Below are positions 8,668 through 19,600 of a stretch of DNA of 64,000 nucleotides, one piece after another. Under the pieces are notes generated by a model. The model saw only the letters and a list, made by a program, of their open reading frames with translations. It was not told where the DNA came from and ran no database searches. Position 1 is the first letter of the stretch; every line of letters starts with the position of its first letter. The DNA lies in contig OX365934.1 of NCBI GenBank assembly GCA_947243795.1, positions 496,001-560,000 of the forward strand. Direction: 5' to 3'. The translations under genes and the position numbers were made by a program. The DNA is from Saccharomyces uvarum. Its lineage: Eukaryota > Ascomycota > Saccharomycetes > Saccharomycetales > Saccharomycetaceae.

Positions 8668-10617
8668 CTATCTGATACCGGCCAACCTGTTGGTGTTCAT
8701 ATGTAGATTGATATCTAAATCATCAGTACTTTCCTCAATGTTGTTAAGACGTGTTTGCTGAGAGTCTATTTCTTGACCAGTGGTCAACGCCATTTTCTTT
8801 AAACGGTTACTAACTTGTTGGATTTGGTCCAAATTTCTATCAATTTCTAATTCCATTTCGTCATCTTCTTCATCATCTTCAAATTGATATCTTTTCGCCT
8901 TTTCTAAAATATTCTGTCTTTGATATCTTTCACGCACTTCACTGGTATTACCGTTTGCATTCATAGCACCTTCTATTCTTTGAGTGGACCTCGAGATTTG
9001 TTGATTTGTTTGTTCTCTCATCAATTTTTCTTCAATTTTTCTGTTCTTCAGTTGCTCTTCTCTTTCTCTTCTCCTTCTTTTAGAATTGAACGGATTGGAT
9101 ACATGAACGGCAAGTATACTACGATTCAATTTCTTTAATTCTGCAACTTTTTCGTCGGCCACCTTGTTCTGTACTTTCATCAAATCCAAATTTCCTTCTA
9201 CACTGTTCAGTTGTTCACTTTGATGACCTAGCATACCCAGTGTGTTCATACCAGCTCTCTCGGCATCTTGGGCCATTTTTAGTGTGTTTCTAGTAGAAGC
9301 GACAGAACTTTGTTTGGTAAACTTAATCTCTTGTTTAATTTCATCCACAGCCTCATCTTCTTCCTGCTGTTGGTGAGCTTCCTCTTCTTTTTGTATGTCT
9401 TCGAATGTCTTATAGCCTCTCTGGTCTCCATACTGGCCAGTAGTTGCATTGAAGTCTTGCTGCCCTTGCTGTTGCTCATCCATAAACCACTGTTGTTGCT
9501 GTCTTGAACCATGATCTACTTCAGACGCATTTAAATCTACAGAATCATCATTTGTTATCACTGCATTCAAATCGGGCTCATCTAATGCCGCTCTATTTTC
9601 TGCAGATCTGTCTGCATAGGAATCTTCAAAGTCAAACTCGCCCCCTCTGGGTGCGTCGTTTAGGTCAACTTCAGTTTTTGTTTCAGCTTCATTGGCGGCA
9701 ACAAATGATGGAGTATAAGTCATTGGTGCGGGCTGCGATTGCGGTTGACTAGTATTTCTTCTGGAGTATGGATTTGCTGACCTATTTGGGTTCGTATTAC
9801 TGTAAAGATCGTTTGTCATAGAAGCGTATGGATTTGAATTCGTAGAGCTCCCATTTCGACTACTACCAGTTTTATTAGTATTAACGTCATATGCACCGCT
9901 GTAACTATTCGTATCAGCGTAAGGATTTCTTTTCTCCTGTACAGGGTTTGATGAAAGGCCCCTCTGGTCTGCCATTGGAGGTTTCCGTGACATTGAAACC
10001 GGAGATTGTTTTTGCTGCGCATGCCTTGGATTTGAATTATCATTAGTTTGGTTTTGATTGTTGCTGACATTTCCACTAGACCAACTATTTCCAGCACTTT
10101 GGTTATTATAAGAGCCTCCATTGTTGAAGGAATTCATAGATGCATTATTATATCCTCCTCCGAAACCACCGTACGCCGACGGATTAGCGCTACTCCTACC
10201 ATTGCTCTTATTCGCCTGAAATCTTGCATAGGGGTCATCATCATATCGGTAATCTTCGTTTTCAATAGCGTAAGGATCCTTCTGCATAGAATTAGACTCT
10301 GCAAAGCCTTTTTGCCCTCCCGTGCCACTTGAAGTTTGACCAGGTTTAGCGGTCGCTTCGTTGCCGTTGGCATCTAGGGGAGAGGCATTCAAATCCTCTA
10401 GTTCATCTTGTGGCTTAGCATACTGTTCATAACCTGGTGGCGCATACACCTTATCTTCAGCTTTATCATTTGCGAATTTACCGTAAGCCGAAAACTTGTC
10501 CTTTCTTTTCTTATTTGGATTTTTGACGCTAATACCTAATTCCATCAAAGTGTCCTTATTTTGATCAGGTGTCGCATCCTCTGGAGGCTTAATCTTGAAG
10601 AATTTCTTCAACCCCAT
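8668..10617 (-). CDS. SEC9: Plasma-membrane t-SNARE Sec9 (SNAP-25 type)
   Basis: The 649-residue product matches Sec9 (YGR009C, 651 residues), the SNAP-25-like t-SNARE that pairs with Sso1/2 and Snc1/2 to fuse secretory vesicles with the plasma membrane. The long N-terminal half is low-complexity, rich in Asn, Ser, Gln and NPYA repeats. Two SNARE motifs are at the C-terminus: the Qb helix at about 430-500 and the Qc helix at about 585-645. There is no membrane segment and no palmitoylation cysteine cluster, as in the yeast family. I chose the ATG at 10615-10617 (MGLKKFFKIKPPE). An in-frame upstream ATG would add 13 residues not present in S. cerevisiae. Confidence 0.96.
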   Translation of the reverse strand: MGLKKFFKIKPPEDATPDQNKDTLMELGISVKNPNKKRKDKFSAYGKFANDKAEDKVYAPPGYEQYAKPQDELEDLNASPLDANGNEATAKPGQTSSGTGGQKGFAESNSMQKDPYAIENEDYRYDDDPYARFQANKSNGRSSANPSAYGGFGGGYNNASMNSFNNGGSYNNQSAGNSWSSGNVSNNQNQTNDNSNPRHAQQKQSPVSMSRKPPMADQRGLSSNPVQEKRNPYADTNSYSGAYDVNTNKTGSSRNGSSTNSNPYASMTNDLYSNTNPNRSANPYSRRNTSQPQSQPAPMTYTPSFVAANEAETKTEVDLNDAPRGGEFDFEDSYADRSAENRAALDEPDLNAVITNDDSVDLNASEVDHGSRQQQQWFMDEQQQGQQDFNATTGQYGDQRGYKTFEDIQKEEEAHQQQEEDEAVDEIKQEIKFTKQSSVASTRNTLKMAQDAERAGMNTLGMLGHQSEQLNSVEGNLDLMKVQNKVADEKVAELKKLNRSILAVHVSNPFNSKRRRREREEQLKNRKIEEKLMREQTNQQISRSTQRIEGAMNANGNTSEVRERYQRQNILEKAKRYQFEDDEEDDEMELEIDRNLDQIQQVSNRLKKMALTTGQEIDSQQTRLNNIEESTDDLDINLHMNTNRLAGIR

Positions 10618-11156
10618 TATGTAGTGTGTGCGGTGTGTTCGTATATTCCAACTCACCGAATCAAGTTGGTAAACAGCAAAAGTTAGATTTCTTCCCTATA
10701 CTCCTATAAATATGTCTTAAATACGCAAATTGTTCGAAATGATATAAATAGGCTGGACGCAATTCATTTCTTTTGAAAGGACGGGTAATCAGTGGATCAC
10801 AAGCGTTATACTTCAAGAATGTCGCAACGTTCGTACATAGACCCTGTGCCTTTATTAGAAGCTTCCTCAGTACCACAATGCCCTATATCAACCCTCTCGA
10901 TAGTGCCTAGTGCATTGTTCAGAGAATATATCGTTTGGGAGCATGTTTTTTGCTTCTATCACGCACTTCTTTCGATGCCAATAGCTCTGGCGGTGTCGTT
11001 TCTAAAAAAAACGACAATGCAAAGACAATCTAGAACAACAATAATAAACCAGAAACTGGGCATAGGCTCACAAATTGGCTTAGATAGCTTTGCTAAACAG
11101 CCAAATAAAGAGAAAGCTACGAATTACAGAATAAAAAAAAAAGTATATATTACGTA
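10618..11156. other. Divergent promoter region SEC9/NMA2
   Basis: About 540 bases separate the divergent genes. The plus strand is open for over 110 codons here but starts with GTG, resembles nothing I know, and touches the NMA2 ATG only by chance. An A-run at about 11132-11140 lies just before NMA2. No RNA gene is seen. Confidence 0.5.
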
Positions 11157-12344
11157 ATGGACCCCACAAAAGCACCCGACTTTAAGCCACCCCAACCAAA
11201 TGAAGAGTTGCAACCCCCACCAGACCCAAAGCATACCATACCAAAATCTGGACCCATAGTTCCATATGTTTTGGCTGACTACAATTCTTCGATTGACGCT
11301 CCTTTTAATCTTGATATTTACAAGACCCTGTCGTCCAGGAAAAAAACTGCCAACTCAAGCAACCGAATGGATCATATTCCCTTAAATACTAGTGACTTCC
11401 AGCCATTGTCTCGGGATGTATCGTCAGAAGAAGAAAGTGAAGGGCAATGTAACGGAATTGACTCCAAGTTGCAGAATGCTACGACGACTAACAATTTGGG
11501 TGTGTTAAAGAGCCAAATTGCTGACCTGGAAGAAGTTCCTCACACCATCGTGAGACAAGCCAGAACCATCGAAGATTATGAATTCCCTGTGCACAGGCTG
11601 ACGAAAAAACTACAAGATCCTGAAAAGCTGCCTCTTATCATAGTCGCTTGTGGATCGTTTTCCCCAATAACATACCTACATTTAAGGATGTTCGAAATGG
11701 CCTTGGACGATATTAATGAGCAAACGCGTTTTGAAGTGGTTGGTGGTTATTTCTCTCCAGTTAGTGACAATTACCAAAAACGTGGGTTAGCGCCAGCTTA
11801 TCATCGTGTCCGCATGTGTGAATTGGCATGCGAAAGAACCTCATCGTGGTTAATGGTTGATGCTTGGGAATCTTTACAGTCAAGTTATACAAGAACCGCA
11901 AAAGTCTTAGACCATTTTAATCATGAAATAAATATCAAGAGACGTGGAATTTCGACCGTGGATGGTCAAAAAATGGGTGTCAAGATTATGTTACTAGCAG
12001 GTGGTGATCTTATTGAGTCCATGGGTGAACCTCATGTGTGGGCTGATTCCGACTTGCACCATATTTTGGGTAATTACGGTTGTTTAATTGTAGAAAGGAC
12101 CGGTTCGGATGTTAGATCTTTCCTGCTTTCTCACGATATCATGTATGAACACAGAAGGAACATCCTTATCATTAAACAGCTTATTTACAACGATATTTCA
12201 TCTACGAAAGTCCGTCTTTTCATCAGACGAGGCATGTCAGTACAATACCTTCTTCCAAATTCTGTCATCAGATACATCCAGGAGTATAATTTATACATTA
12301 ATCAGAGCGAACCTGTCAAACAGGTTTTGGATAGTAAAGAATGA
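11157..12344 (+). CDS. NMA2: Nicotinamide-mononucleotide adenylyltransferase Nma2
   Basis: The 395-residue enzyme joins ATP and NMN or NaMN to form NAD or deamido-NAD, the last shared step of NAD synthesis and salvage (YGR010W, 395 residues). The N-terminal 145 residues are a variable, Pro/Ser-rich extension. The nucleotidyltransferase core starts with GSFSPITYLHLRMFEMA at about residues 164-180, the yeast NMNAT version of the HxGH motif. The distal ISSTKVRLFIRRG motif lies at about 346-358. Location in yeast is nuclear and cytosolic. The Nma2/Nma1 pair is duplicated; the SDS... variant extension and the gene position favour Nma2. Confidence 0.96.
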   Translation: MDPTKAPDFKPPQPNEELQPPPDPKHTIPKSGPIVPYVLADYNSSIDAPFNLDIYKTLSSRKKTANSSNRMDHIPLNTSDFQPLSRDVSSEEESEGQCNGIDSKLQNATTTNNLGVLKSQIADLEEVPHTIVRQARTIEDYEFPVHRLTKKLQDPEKLPLIIVACGSFSPITYLHLRMFEMALDDINEQTRFEVVGGYFSPVSDNYQKRGLAPAYHRVRMCELACERTSSWLMVDAWESLQSSYTRTAKVLDHFNHEINIKRRGISTVDGQKMGVKIMLLAGGDLIESMGEPHVWADSDLHHILGNYGCLIVERTGSDVRSFLLSHDIMYEHRRNILIIKQLIYNDISSTKVRLFIRRGMSVQYLLPNSVIRYIQEYNLYINQSEPVKQVLDSKE

Positions 12345-12866
12345 GTTTCTTTACAAATGTCATACTATCCTGTTTTTAGCCCCGAGCCCTTATTTGAAGT
12401 CTCAAAGTGTATGTTAACCACCTCGCTTTTTGAAAGACGCCAAAAAAGAGAGTGTTTAAGTTTATGATATGAAAAGGTTACAATTAAGTACCAATTAAAA
12501 ATCAAAGATTGCGTGAACCGCCTTAAAATGTTATGTAACACTAGCCATTAGAATATAACTACAACAGTATAATATATTCCGCAACGAATGACCCATTCGG
12601 TGGGAACTTCCGTAAACAGTGGGCGTAGTCACGAGGGAGTGTTTCTAGAAACAATGTAGAAATTGCACGATTAATAGTATGGCTACTATTGTATCTTAAA
12701 CCGTTGATTGGGCACATTGCTTGAAGATACTTCTTTCAAATACGGGTAATGAGACCGCCATGAAATTTTATACATTTGAACTTAAAATGCCATGCAGTGA
12801 TGTATATTGCATGCGACAATAAAATCTTTACATGTGCTTAATTGGAAGCGTAGTAGGGTATATAAT
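12345..12866. other. Intergenic NMA2-MCY1
   Basis: This 520-base stretch holds the NMA2 3' end and the MCY1 promoter. I see no gene or RNA. It is AT-rich without a clear repeat. Confidence 0.5.
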
Positions 12867-14051
12867 ATGTCTAGTTCACGAGACAAGAACGCCTTTTATT
12901 TGCCTTGGAACGAATGCATTTCCATCGCTTCCGTCCTAATCGGCGCATATGCATCGTATAAATATTATAAACTATGCAGAACACAGGATATACCACGTCC
13001 AAAAGATGGAGTGGAGCAACTAATAGGAAATACTCCCCTGGTTCAGGTTAGATCTCTTTCCAAGGCCACCGGGGCTAACATTTATGCAAAATTAGAGTTA
13101 TGTAACCCAGCAGGAAGTGCTAAAGATAGAGTGGCATTGAACATTATAAAGGTCGCAGAGGAACGGGGTGAGCTAGTCAGAGGCGAGCCTGGTTGGGTGT
13201 TCGAAGGAACGAGCGGATCAACAGGTATTTCTATAGCCATGGTCTGTAATGCACTAGGATATAGGGCACACATCTCTTTACCCGACGACACATCGTTAGA
13301 AAAGTTGGCATTACTAGAAAGTCTCGGTGCCACAGTTAATAAGGTTAAGCCTGCCAGTATTGTCGATCCAAACCAATATGTAAATGCAGCTAAGAAGGCA
13401 TGCGATGATTTGAGTAAGGAAGGTAATGGAGTAAGAGCAGTTTTTGCTGACCAATTTGAAAATGAAGCCAATTGGAGAGTACACTATCAGACCACAGGTC
13501 CGGAAATTGCTCATCAAATGAAAGGAAAGATCAATGCGGTCATTGCTGGCTGTGGTACTGGTGGAACCATAACTGGAGTAGCCAAATATCTAAAGGAAAG
13601 CGCAAAAATTCCGTGCCATGTCGTTCTTGCAGATCCACAAGGTTCAGGCTTTTATAATAGGATAAACTATGGCGTGATGTACGACTATGTAGAAAAAGAA
13701 GGTACAAGAAGGAGGCATCAGGTCGATACTATTGTAGAAGGTATCGGGCTAAACAGGATAACCCAAAATTTCCACATGGGCGAAGAGTTTATCGATGAAT
13801 CAATACGTGTCAATGATACTGAAGCTATCAGAATGGCAAAATACCTATCAGTTAACGATGGGCTATTCATAGGAAGTAGCACAGCTATAAATGCAGTAGC
13901 TGCTGTTCACGTCGCGAAAAGACTCCCTCCTGGTGCCAACATTGTAATTATTGCATGCGATAGCGGATCAAGACATTTAAGTAAATTCTGGAAAGAAGCT
14001 AAACAAATAGACTATGACATATCGTTAGAGGAGATAACAGGGGGCATTTGA
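12867..14051 (+). CDS. MCY1: Mitochondrial cysteine-synthase-like protein Mcy1
   Basis: The 394-residue product matches YGR012W/Mcy1 (393 residues), a PLP fold-type II protein of the O-acetylserine sulfhydrylase family anchored in the mitochondrial outer membrane. Residues about 13-35 form the N-terminal membrane segment (ISIASVLIGAYASYKYYK). The PLP lysine lies in GSAKDRVAL near residue 83. The substrate loop GTSGSTGIS is near 114 and the phosphate-binding GCGTGGTITG near 227, so the catalytic residues are present. Its true substrate in yeast is unsettled. I chose the ATG at 12867; the upstream in-frame ATG would add 20 residues absent in S. cerevisiae. Confidence 0.95.
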   Translation: MSSSRDKNAFYLPWNECISIASVLIGAYASYKYYKLCRTQDIPRPKDGVEQLIGNTPLVQVRSLSKATGANIYAKLELCNPAGSAKDRVALNIIKVAEERGELVRGEPGWVFEGTSGSTGISIAMVCNALGYRAHISLPDDTSLEKLALLESLGATVNKVKPASIVDPNQYVNAAKKACDDLSKEGNGVRAVFADQFENEANWRVHYQTTGPEIAHQMKGKINAVIAGCGTGGTITGVAKYLKESAKIPCHVVLADPQGSGFYNRINYGVMYDYVEKEGTRRRHQVDTIVEGIGLNRITQNFHMGEEFIDESIRVNDTEAIRMAKYLSVNDGLFIGSSTAINAVAAVHVAKRLPPGANIVIIACDSGSRHLSKFWKEAKQIDYDISLEEITGGI

Positions 14052-14287
14052 TGATGTGTATCAAAGTCAATATTAGTATAGTTCTATAGAAAGTAGTTGC
14101 GACACTTACAGAATGGTAATTTTTCACTTCTGAATTTATTTGTTAGTTTTTCCGCAGTAGTGATTCCCGCAGAAAAATTGCGAAGGTAATACGATATGCC
14201 ATGTCAGTAACACGTATAATCAAGGTTCACAAGGAAGATACCTGACTGAGCTTAAAAAGTTGTTGAAGAGGACGCCCAGTACGGAAC

Positions 14288-16114
14288 ATGAAAGATTTTG
14301 TTTTCGTATCACCACAGTTGTATTTGTCATCACGGAAAGATTGGCAAAGTGACTGTGCCAAAGCTGGATACATTCCTATCCTTAAAAATGATCTACAACA
14401 TTTCCAGAGCTCACTAAAACATATTGTAGATGCCAGGAATCATGTCTCAGGGACAGAACCGAATAGCAGCAATGATGCGGTTATGAAAAACTTTGATCCT
14501 AGCAGCGCCTCCGACAAATTCAAGGATAGTACAACAGGAAGTAACGATGCTGCTAACAAGAGCGATGTAAGCGCTTCCCACTCTCAGGTGCTCAAACAGT
14601 TTCTTCCCATTTCCGTAGATCAACAGATTCATACAGTATCTCTTCAAGGCGTCTCTTCATCATATTCTCGCGCACAGATGGAATCAGTATTGGGCAGTTG
14701 TCTGAATTTGGCGTTAGTGGAAATTCAAAGCAACTCGCCATTAAAGATTGAAGCTTGGTCATCCTTTTCCTCATTTTTGGACACCCAAGACGTTTTTATG
14801 CGATTCAACAAGGTCGATGACGATGAGGCCTTTGTGAAGACACTAAAATACTGGGAAGGGTTATTCGCCTTTGCTAAAAAGCTACATGAGAAATTCAAGA
14901 TCGAATTGCATTTAGATTCAAACACACAAGAGTATATGAAAGACCGAGCCAAAACTGTACCGGATGTCAAGCCAGAAAACGCTGAAAGCCTCTATAACAT
15001 TTTCCAAGACATCGAAGGTCATACAGATGAAAGTAATTCAAAGAGTGAGCAATTGGACGACTCTTCCACACAGTACAAAGTCGATACTAATACTCTGAGC
15101 GATTTGCCCCACGATGCCCTTGACCAACTTTGCAAGGATATAGTTGAGTTTAGAACTAAAGTTGTCAGCATAGAGAAGGAAAAGAAAATGAAGAGTACGT
15201 ACGAGGAAAACAGGCGCCAAAGACATCAAATGCAGAAAGTTTTTGACCAGATAAAGAAAAACACGTCAGGGGCCAAGGACGATACCAATATAGATGAGGA
15301 TGACGCCAATATGGAAGACGAGGACGAGGACGACACGGAGGACGACCTTGCCCTAGAGAGAAGAAGAGAAGAAAGAGAGCTAGAAGAATCAAACCGCCGA
15401 TACGAAGAGTTGCTCCGCCATCTACACAACGACGTAGAGCCCAAGATAAAATCCACCAGAGCCGATATCATCGCCGCTGCGAACTATGAGGAGCATTTGG
15501 AGAAAAATCGCTCGCTATATTTGAAAGAGTTGCTACATCTTGCCAACGATGTCCACTACGACCACCACAGATCCTTCAAGGAGCAAGAGGAAAGAAGGGA
15601 TAAAGACGACAGGACCAAAAACGGTAATGCACGGGAGCCGCCATTCGAGCAACTATCCAGCGGCAAACCCCCATCTTCAGAGAACACCGGTGCGCTCGTC
15701 CTCCCTGATGACACTCTGAAGAACGGAAACATTGACGCGCACAAGAATGTGTCCGAGGGCCCAGAGCACGTCAAAATCAAATTCGACTTCAGGAAAGCCA
15801 TAGACAATTCGGCGGAAAGCTCCAGCGATGGCGAGGATGCCGACGAGGGCGCGGCAGAGGACCTTTTGCCCTTTACGGCAGAAGAATTGGACGCAAGACT
15901 GGCAAAACTGAAGGAGTCGAGGTGCGTCGACGAGCTGGTGCGTGAGTTCCTTGGCGTATATGAGAGCGAGCTAGTCGACTACATTCTTGAGAACATCCGC
16001 ACGCATCAGAGCAAGCGAGCCCTTGTGCACGAGCTGAGGGAAACCTTTGACGAAGATGGGGAAACGATAGCTGCCAGACTGTGGAGTCGTGGAGAATTCC
16101 AGCGCGGGACCTGA
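14288..16114 (+). CDS. SNU71: U1 snRNP component Snu71
   Basis: The 608-residue product matches Snu71 (YGR013W, 620 residues), a yeast-specific U1 snRNP protein that works with Prp40 and Luc7 in 5' splice-site recognition. The N-terminal domain (about 1-240) is mixed. A long charged coiled-coil region rich in Glu, Arg and Asp follows at about 290-420 (ALERRREERELEESNRRYEE). A PWI-type domain ends the protein at about 535-608 (DELVREFLGVYESELVDYIL). The 3' half is noticeably more GC-rich than its surroundings, which produces several long antisense open frames that I leave out. Confidence 0.95.
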   Translation: MKDFVFVSPQLYLSSRKDWQSDCAKAGYIPILKNDLQHFQSSLKHIVDARNHVSGTEPNSSNDAVMKNFDPSSASDKFKDSTTGSNDAANKSDVSASHSQVLKQFLPISVDQQIHTVSLQGVSSSYSRAQMESVLGSCLNLALVEIQSNSPLKIEAWSSFSSFLDTQDVFMRFNKVDDDEAFVKTLKYWEGLFAFAKKLHEKFKIELHLDSNTQEYMKDRAKTVPDVKPENAESLYNIFQDIEGHTDESNSKSEQLDDSSTQYKVDTNTLSDLPHDALDQLCKDIVEFRTKVVSIEKEKKMKSTYEENRRQRHQMQKVFDQIKKNTSGAKDDTNIDEDDANMEDEDEDDTEDDLALERRREERELEESNRRYEELLRHLHNDVEPKIKSTRADIIAAANYEEHLEKNRSLYLKELLHLANDVHYDHHRSFKEQEERRDKDDRTKNGNAREPPFEQLSSGKPPSSENTGALVLPDDTLKNGNIDAHKNVSEGPEHVKIKFDFRKAIDNSAESSSDGEDADEGAAEDLLPFTAEELDARLAKLKESRCVDELVREFLGVYESELVDYILENIRTHQSKRALVHELRETFDEDGETIAARLWSRGEFQRGT

Positions 16115-16654
16115 AACAGCAAGTCCTTGGCGTGTGGCCCAAAAGGGAAAGGCTCGCTCTGAAACGGGCGGGGACACGAAAACAAATTGCCGTTTCCGGA
16201 CGGTTGCCGTAAATGGCTAGGCGCGCGCCAGGCGTTGCTAGATCAAAATGACACTAGTGGGTGTTTTTTTTCTATCTGATCTTCGGGCTGATATATATAA
16301 CTTTTATACATTTCCATAGCATTTGGTTCTTCGTCGCCTGCGTTTCACGGCCCAGGGAGACTAGAACCATCAAGACAAACGTAACCGCGCCCAGGAACCC
16401 CCCCCATATTATTACCAGGATAATCTTTTTCTCTCTTTCTCTGTTTCTTTTCTGCTAGAAGTAACAAGCTCTTAGAAGAACTAAAGCATTCAGACATCGG
16501 CTCGTTCCTACCGACCAAAATATTTGTGCAAATATCATTCATTCCTTTAACGACTTACTTTGTGTGTGTCCATTTCTAGTTCGCTTTCGCCTTTCGTTTT
16601 CTTCTTCTTTTCTCTATCTTCCCTTTTGATTAGGATTTTCCAAGTACGTCCTCG
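16115..16654. other. MSB2 promoter and leader
   Basis: The 540 bases before MSB2 contain a GC-rich patch near 16220-16232, a TATATATAA run at about 16291-16299 and a long pyrimidine-rich leader just upstream of the ATG. No gene is seen. Confidence 0.5.
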
Positions 16655-19600
16655 ATGCAGTTTTCATTCGCTTTTCTTTTTTCGACGCTCTTGATGAGTG
16701 AGTTATTGGTCGAGGCTAGCCCCTTCGACTATTTCTTTGGTAACGGGACAGATGCAAGCCAAAGTCAGACCCAAAGCTCTCTTACCAGTGTAGTTTCTCA
16801 GGATACAACCACCTCCACCACCTCCATCGCTTCTGAAGAAGCGTCTTCTCAAACCACCCATTCTCATCGTTCTGCCACACTAGTCACAGCGACCATCTCG
16901 TCCCTGCCATCTACTTGGTACAGTGCGGATTCCACTTCCGAGCTTTCTGCTTCCTCTAGTACAGCATATGCCTATGCTAGTGATCAATACACTTCGAGCT
17001 CATCTGTCGACACGCAGCCAACAGCCAGCGCAGAGGATTCATATGCTGCAGAGTCTAGTACGACCACCAGCTTCGCCGCTTCCGCTTTTGATTACGCTTC
17101 CGATGTTTCCAGCACTAGCGTTTACACTGTTGCGAGTGCAAACCCTATTTCAACTGCTGTTTCATCCACAACTACCCCTGTGGAAGCATCGAGCACATCT
17201 TTAACTTCCGAAATTCCAATCATTACCACCAGTACGACTCCTTCTGCCGACAGTGATATGGTTTCATCTTCAGATGCATCCATTATGGCTACGGCAACAA
17301 GTGCCGGTAACTCAGAGAGTTTTGGCGAGACTTCGACTACAGTGTCAACACCCCTTGCCACTTCAGATGCCAGTACTACTACTCCACTGCAGAGCTCTGC
17401 AGTTGATTATAGTTCCAGTGCTTCTAGTACAGTTAGCCCATCTATATCAGCTGTTCCTCTACAAAGTTCAACAGAGACAACCAGTACCGACAGTTCAATT
17501 ACAATGAGCCCATCCGTATCTACTGGTCCACTGCAAACTACTACTTCAAGTATCTCAAGTACGACCAGCCTATCCGGAGCAGCTGTACCACCGCAAACGA
17601 GTAGCTCTAGTAGTTTCAGCGTAGTGAGCCCATCCGAATCGTCCATCCCACCACAAACCTCATCAGACATTACAAGTTCCAGTGATTCAACTATGGTAGC
17701 CTCATCGCTATCAGCCACTCTACTACAAACAAGTAGTTCTAGCAGTTTCAGCGTCGTTAACCCATCTGAATCATCTATCCCACTGCAAAGTTCATCAGAC
17801 ATTACTAGTTCCTATAGTACGATTGGCTCATATTTGTCAACTGTTGCACTGCAAACGAGTAGTTCCAACACGATCAACCCATCTTTGTCAGCTACATCAT
17901 CTTCAATCGATACCGGCAGCTCGAAGACATCCATCACCACTTCAATTTCGGAAGCACTATCAAGTTTCATATCAACAACTTCTACAGCAGAAGCTTCTCA
18001 AACTCAACTTTCATCCACCTCAAGTTTGTCTTCGGTGTCTCAAATTTCAAGTGTTACAGCTGTACTATCCAGTAGTCAAACTGCTACTTCGTCATCACCA
18101 TACACTACTGCAAGCACTTCATCTACAATTATTTCTTCCCCTATATCATCTACATTCTCGGGAAGTTCGGTTAGCACTGTTTCACAGAGCTTGACAGGAG
18201 TTCAAAGTATCTCGTCCTCATTATCTTCAACGATACAGGAAAGTGTAACATCTAGTCAAACGTCATCTACCACCCCTGTTTTGGCTCAAGCATCCTCCTC
18301 AATTTCTTCTGATTTCCTATCTCAAACCAAGCAATCGAGTTCTACCACCCCTGTTTTGGCTCAAGCATCCTCCTCAATTTCTTCTGATTTCCTATCTCAA
18401 ACCAAGCAATCGAGTTCTACCACCCCAATTTTGGCTCAAACATCCTCCTCAATTTCTTCTGATTTCCTATCTCAAACCAAGCAATCGAGTTCCACCACCC
18501 CCATTTTGGCTCAAACATCCTCCTCAATTTCTTCTGACTACCTATCTAAAACAACTAAGCAATCAAGTTCTACCACAGTATCCCAATCTACAACATCCAT
18601 CGGTATTCTCTCTCAGGTTTCACAGATCACGGTTACCACTACAAGCTCATCATTGTCCAGTTCTCAGACTTCTAGCTCATTGCAAACTGCTACTACAACT
18701 GCTTCACATTTCTCCGTTTCTTCGGCGGTTGAATCTTTTTCCGAAAGTAGCTCTGCTATCAGTCAACAAACTTCTGAAACTAAAAGCTCAATTAAATTGA
18801 CAACATCCACGGACTATAGCAGTCAAACTGCGGCTACTCAATTACCATCCTTATCTGTCACTGAGTCAAGTAGTAGTTCTACTTCTACTTCATTGGAAAT
18901 TGTAACATCTGCTCCTATCCAATCATCGGAGGTATCATCTCCGGTACTTACACCATCCACAACTTCAGTGAATGAAGTGCCCGCAAATACGGATGTCCAA
19001 ACGAGCTTGACAATGGAATCCACAACCGTTTTACAACCATCAGTGACCAGTAGTACCAGTACTTCCGAAAGCTCGGTCACTTCGAGTGATAACAACTGGT
19101 GGATTCCAACTAAACTAATCACCCAGGCAACCGAAGCCGCATCCTCGGCATCCGCTACCACTGGGGGAACACAAACCATGACTTTGCCTCATGCGATTGC
19201 AGCTGCTACTCAAATTGCCGAACCTGAGGGATATAGCTTAATCACAATTGGATTCAAAAAAGCTCTAAACTACGAATTTGTTGTGTCAGAACCAAAATCA
19301 TCGGCCCAAATTTTTGCGTACTTGCCTGAAGCACTAAACACCCCTTTTAAGGATGTATTCACAAATATTACAGTCCTACAAATAGTGCCACTCCAGGATG
19401 ATTTGTTCAGCTACTTGGTGAGTGTCGCTGAAGTTTATTTCCCAACAGCGGAAATAGACACGCTCTCTAGTTTGATCACAAACACCTCAAGCTCTTTTTA
19501 CACAGACGGCATGGGCACGGCAAAATCGATGGCCGCAATGGTCGATCCATCCATCCCTCTAACTGGTCTTTTACAAAGCATTAGTAGTGGCTCGACTGGA

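Noticed and set aside
10792-11157. Open frame of about 120 codons ending in a TAATG overlap with the NMA2 start
   Set aside because: It begins at a GTG, lies in promoter DNA, has no recognisable similarity and no counterpart known in S. cerevisiae. The overlap looks accidental.
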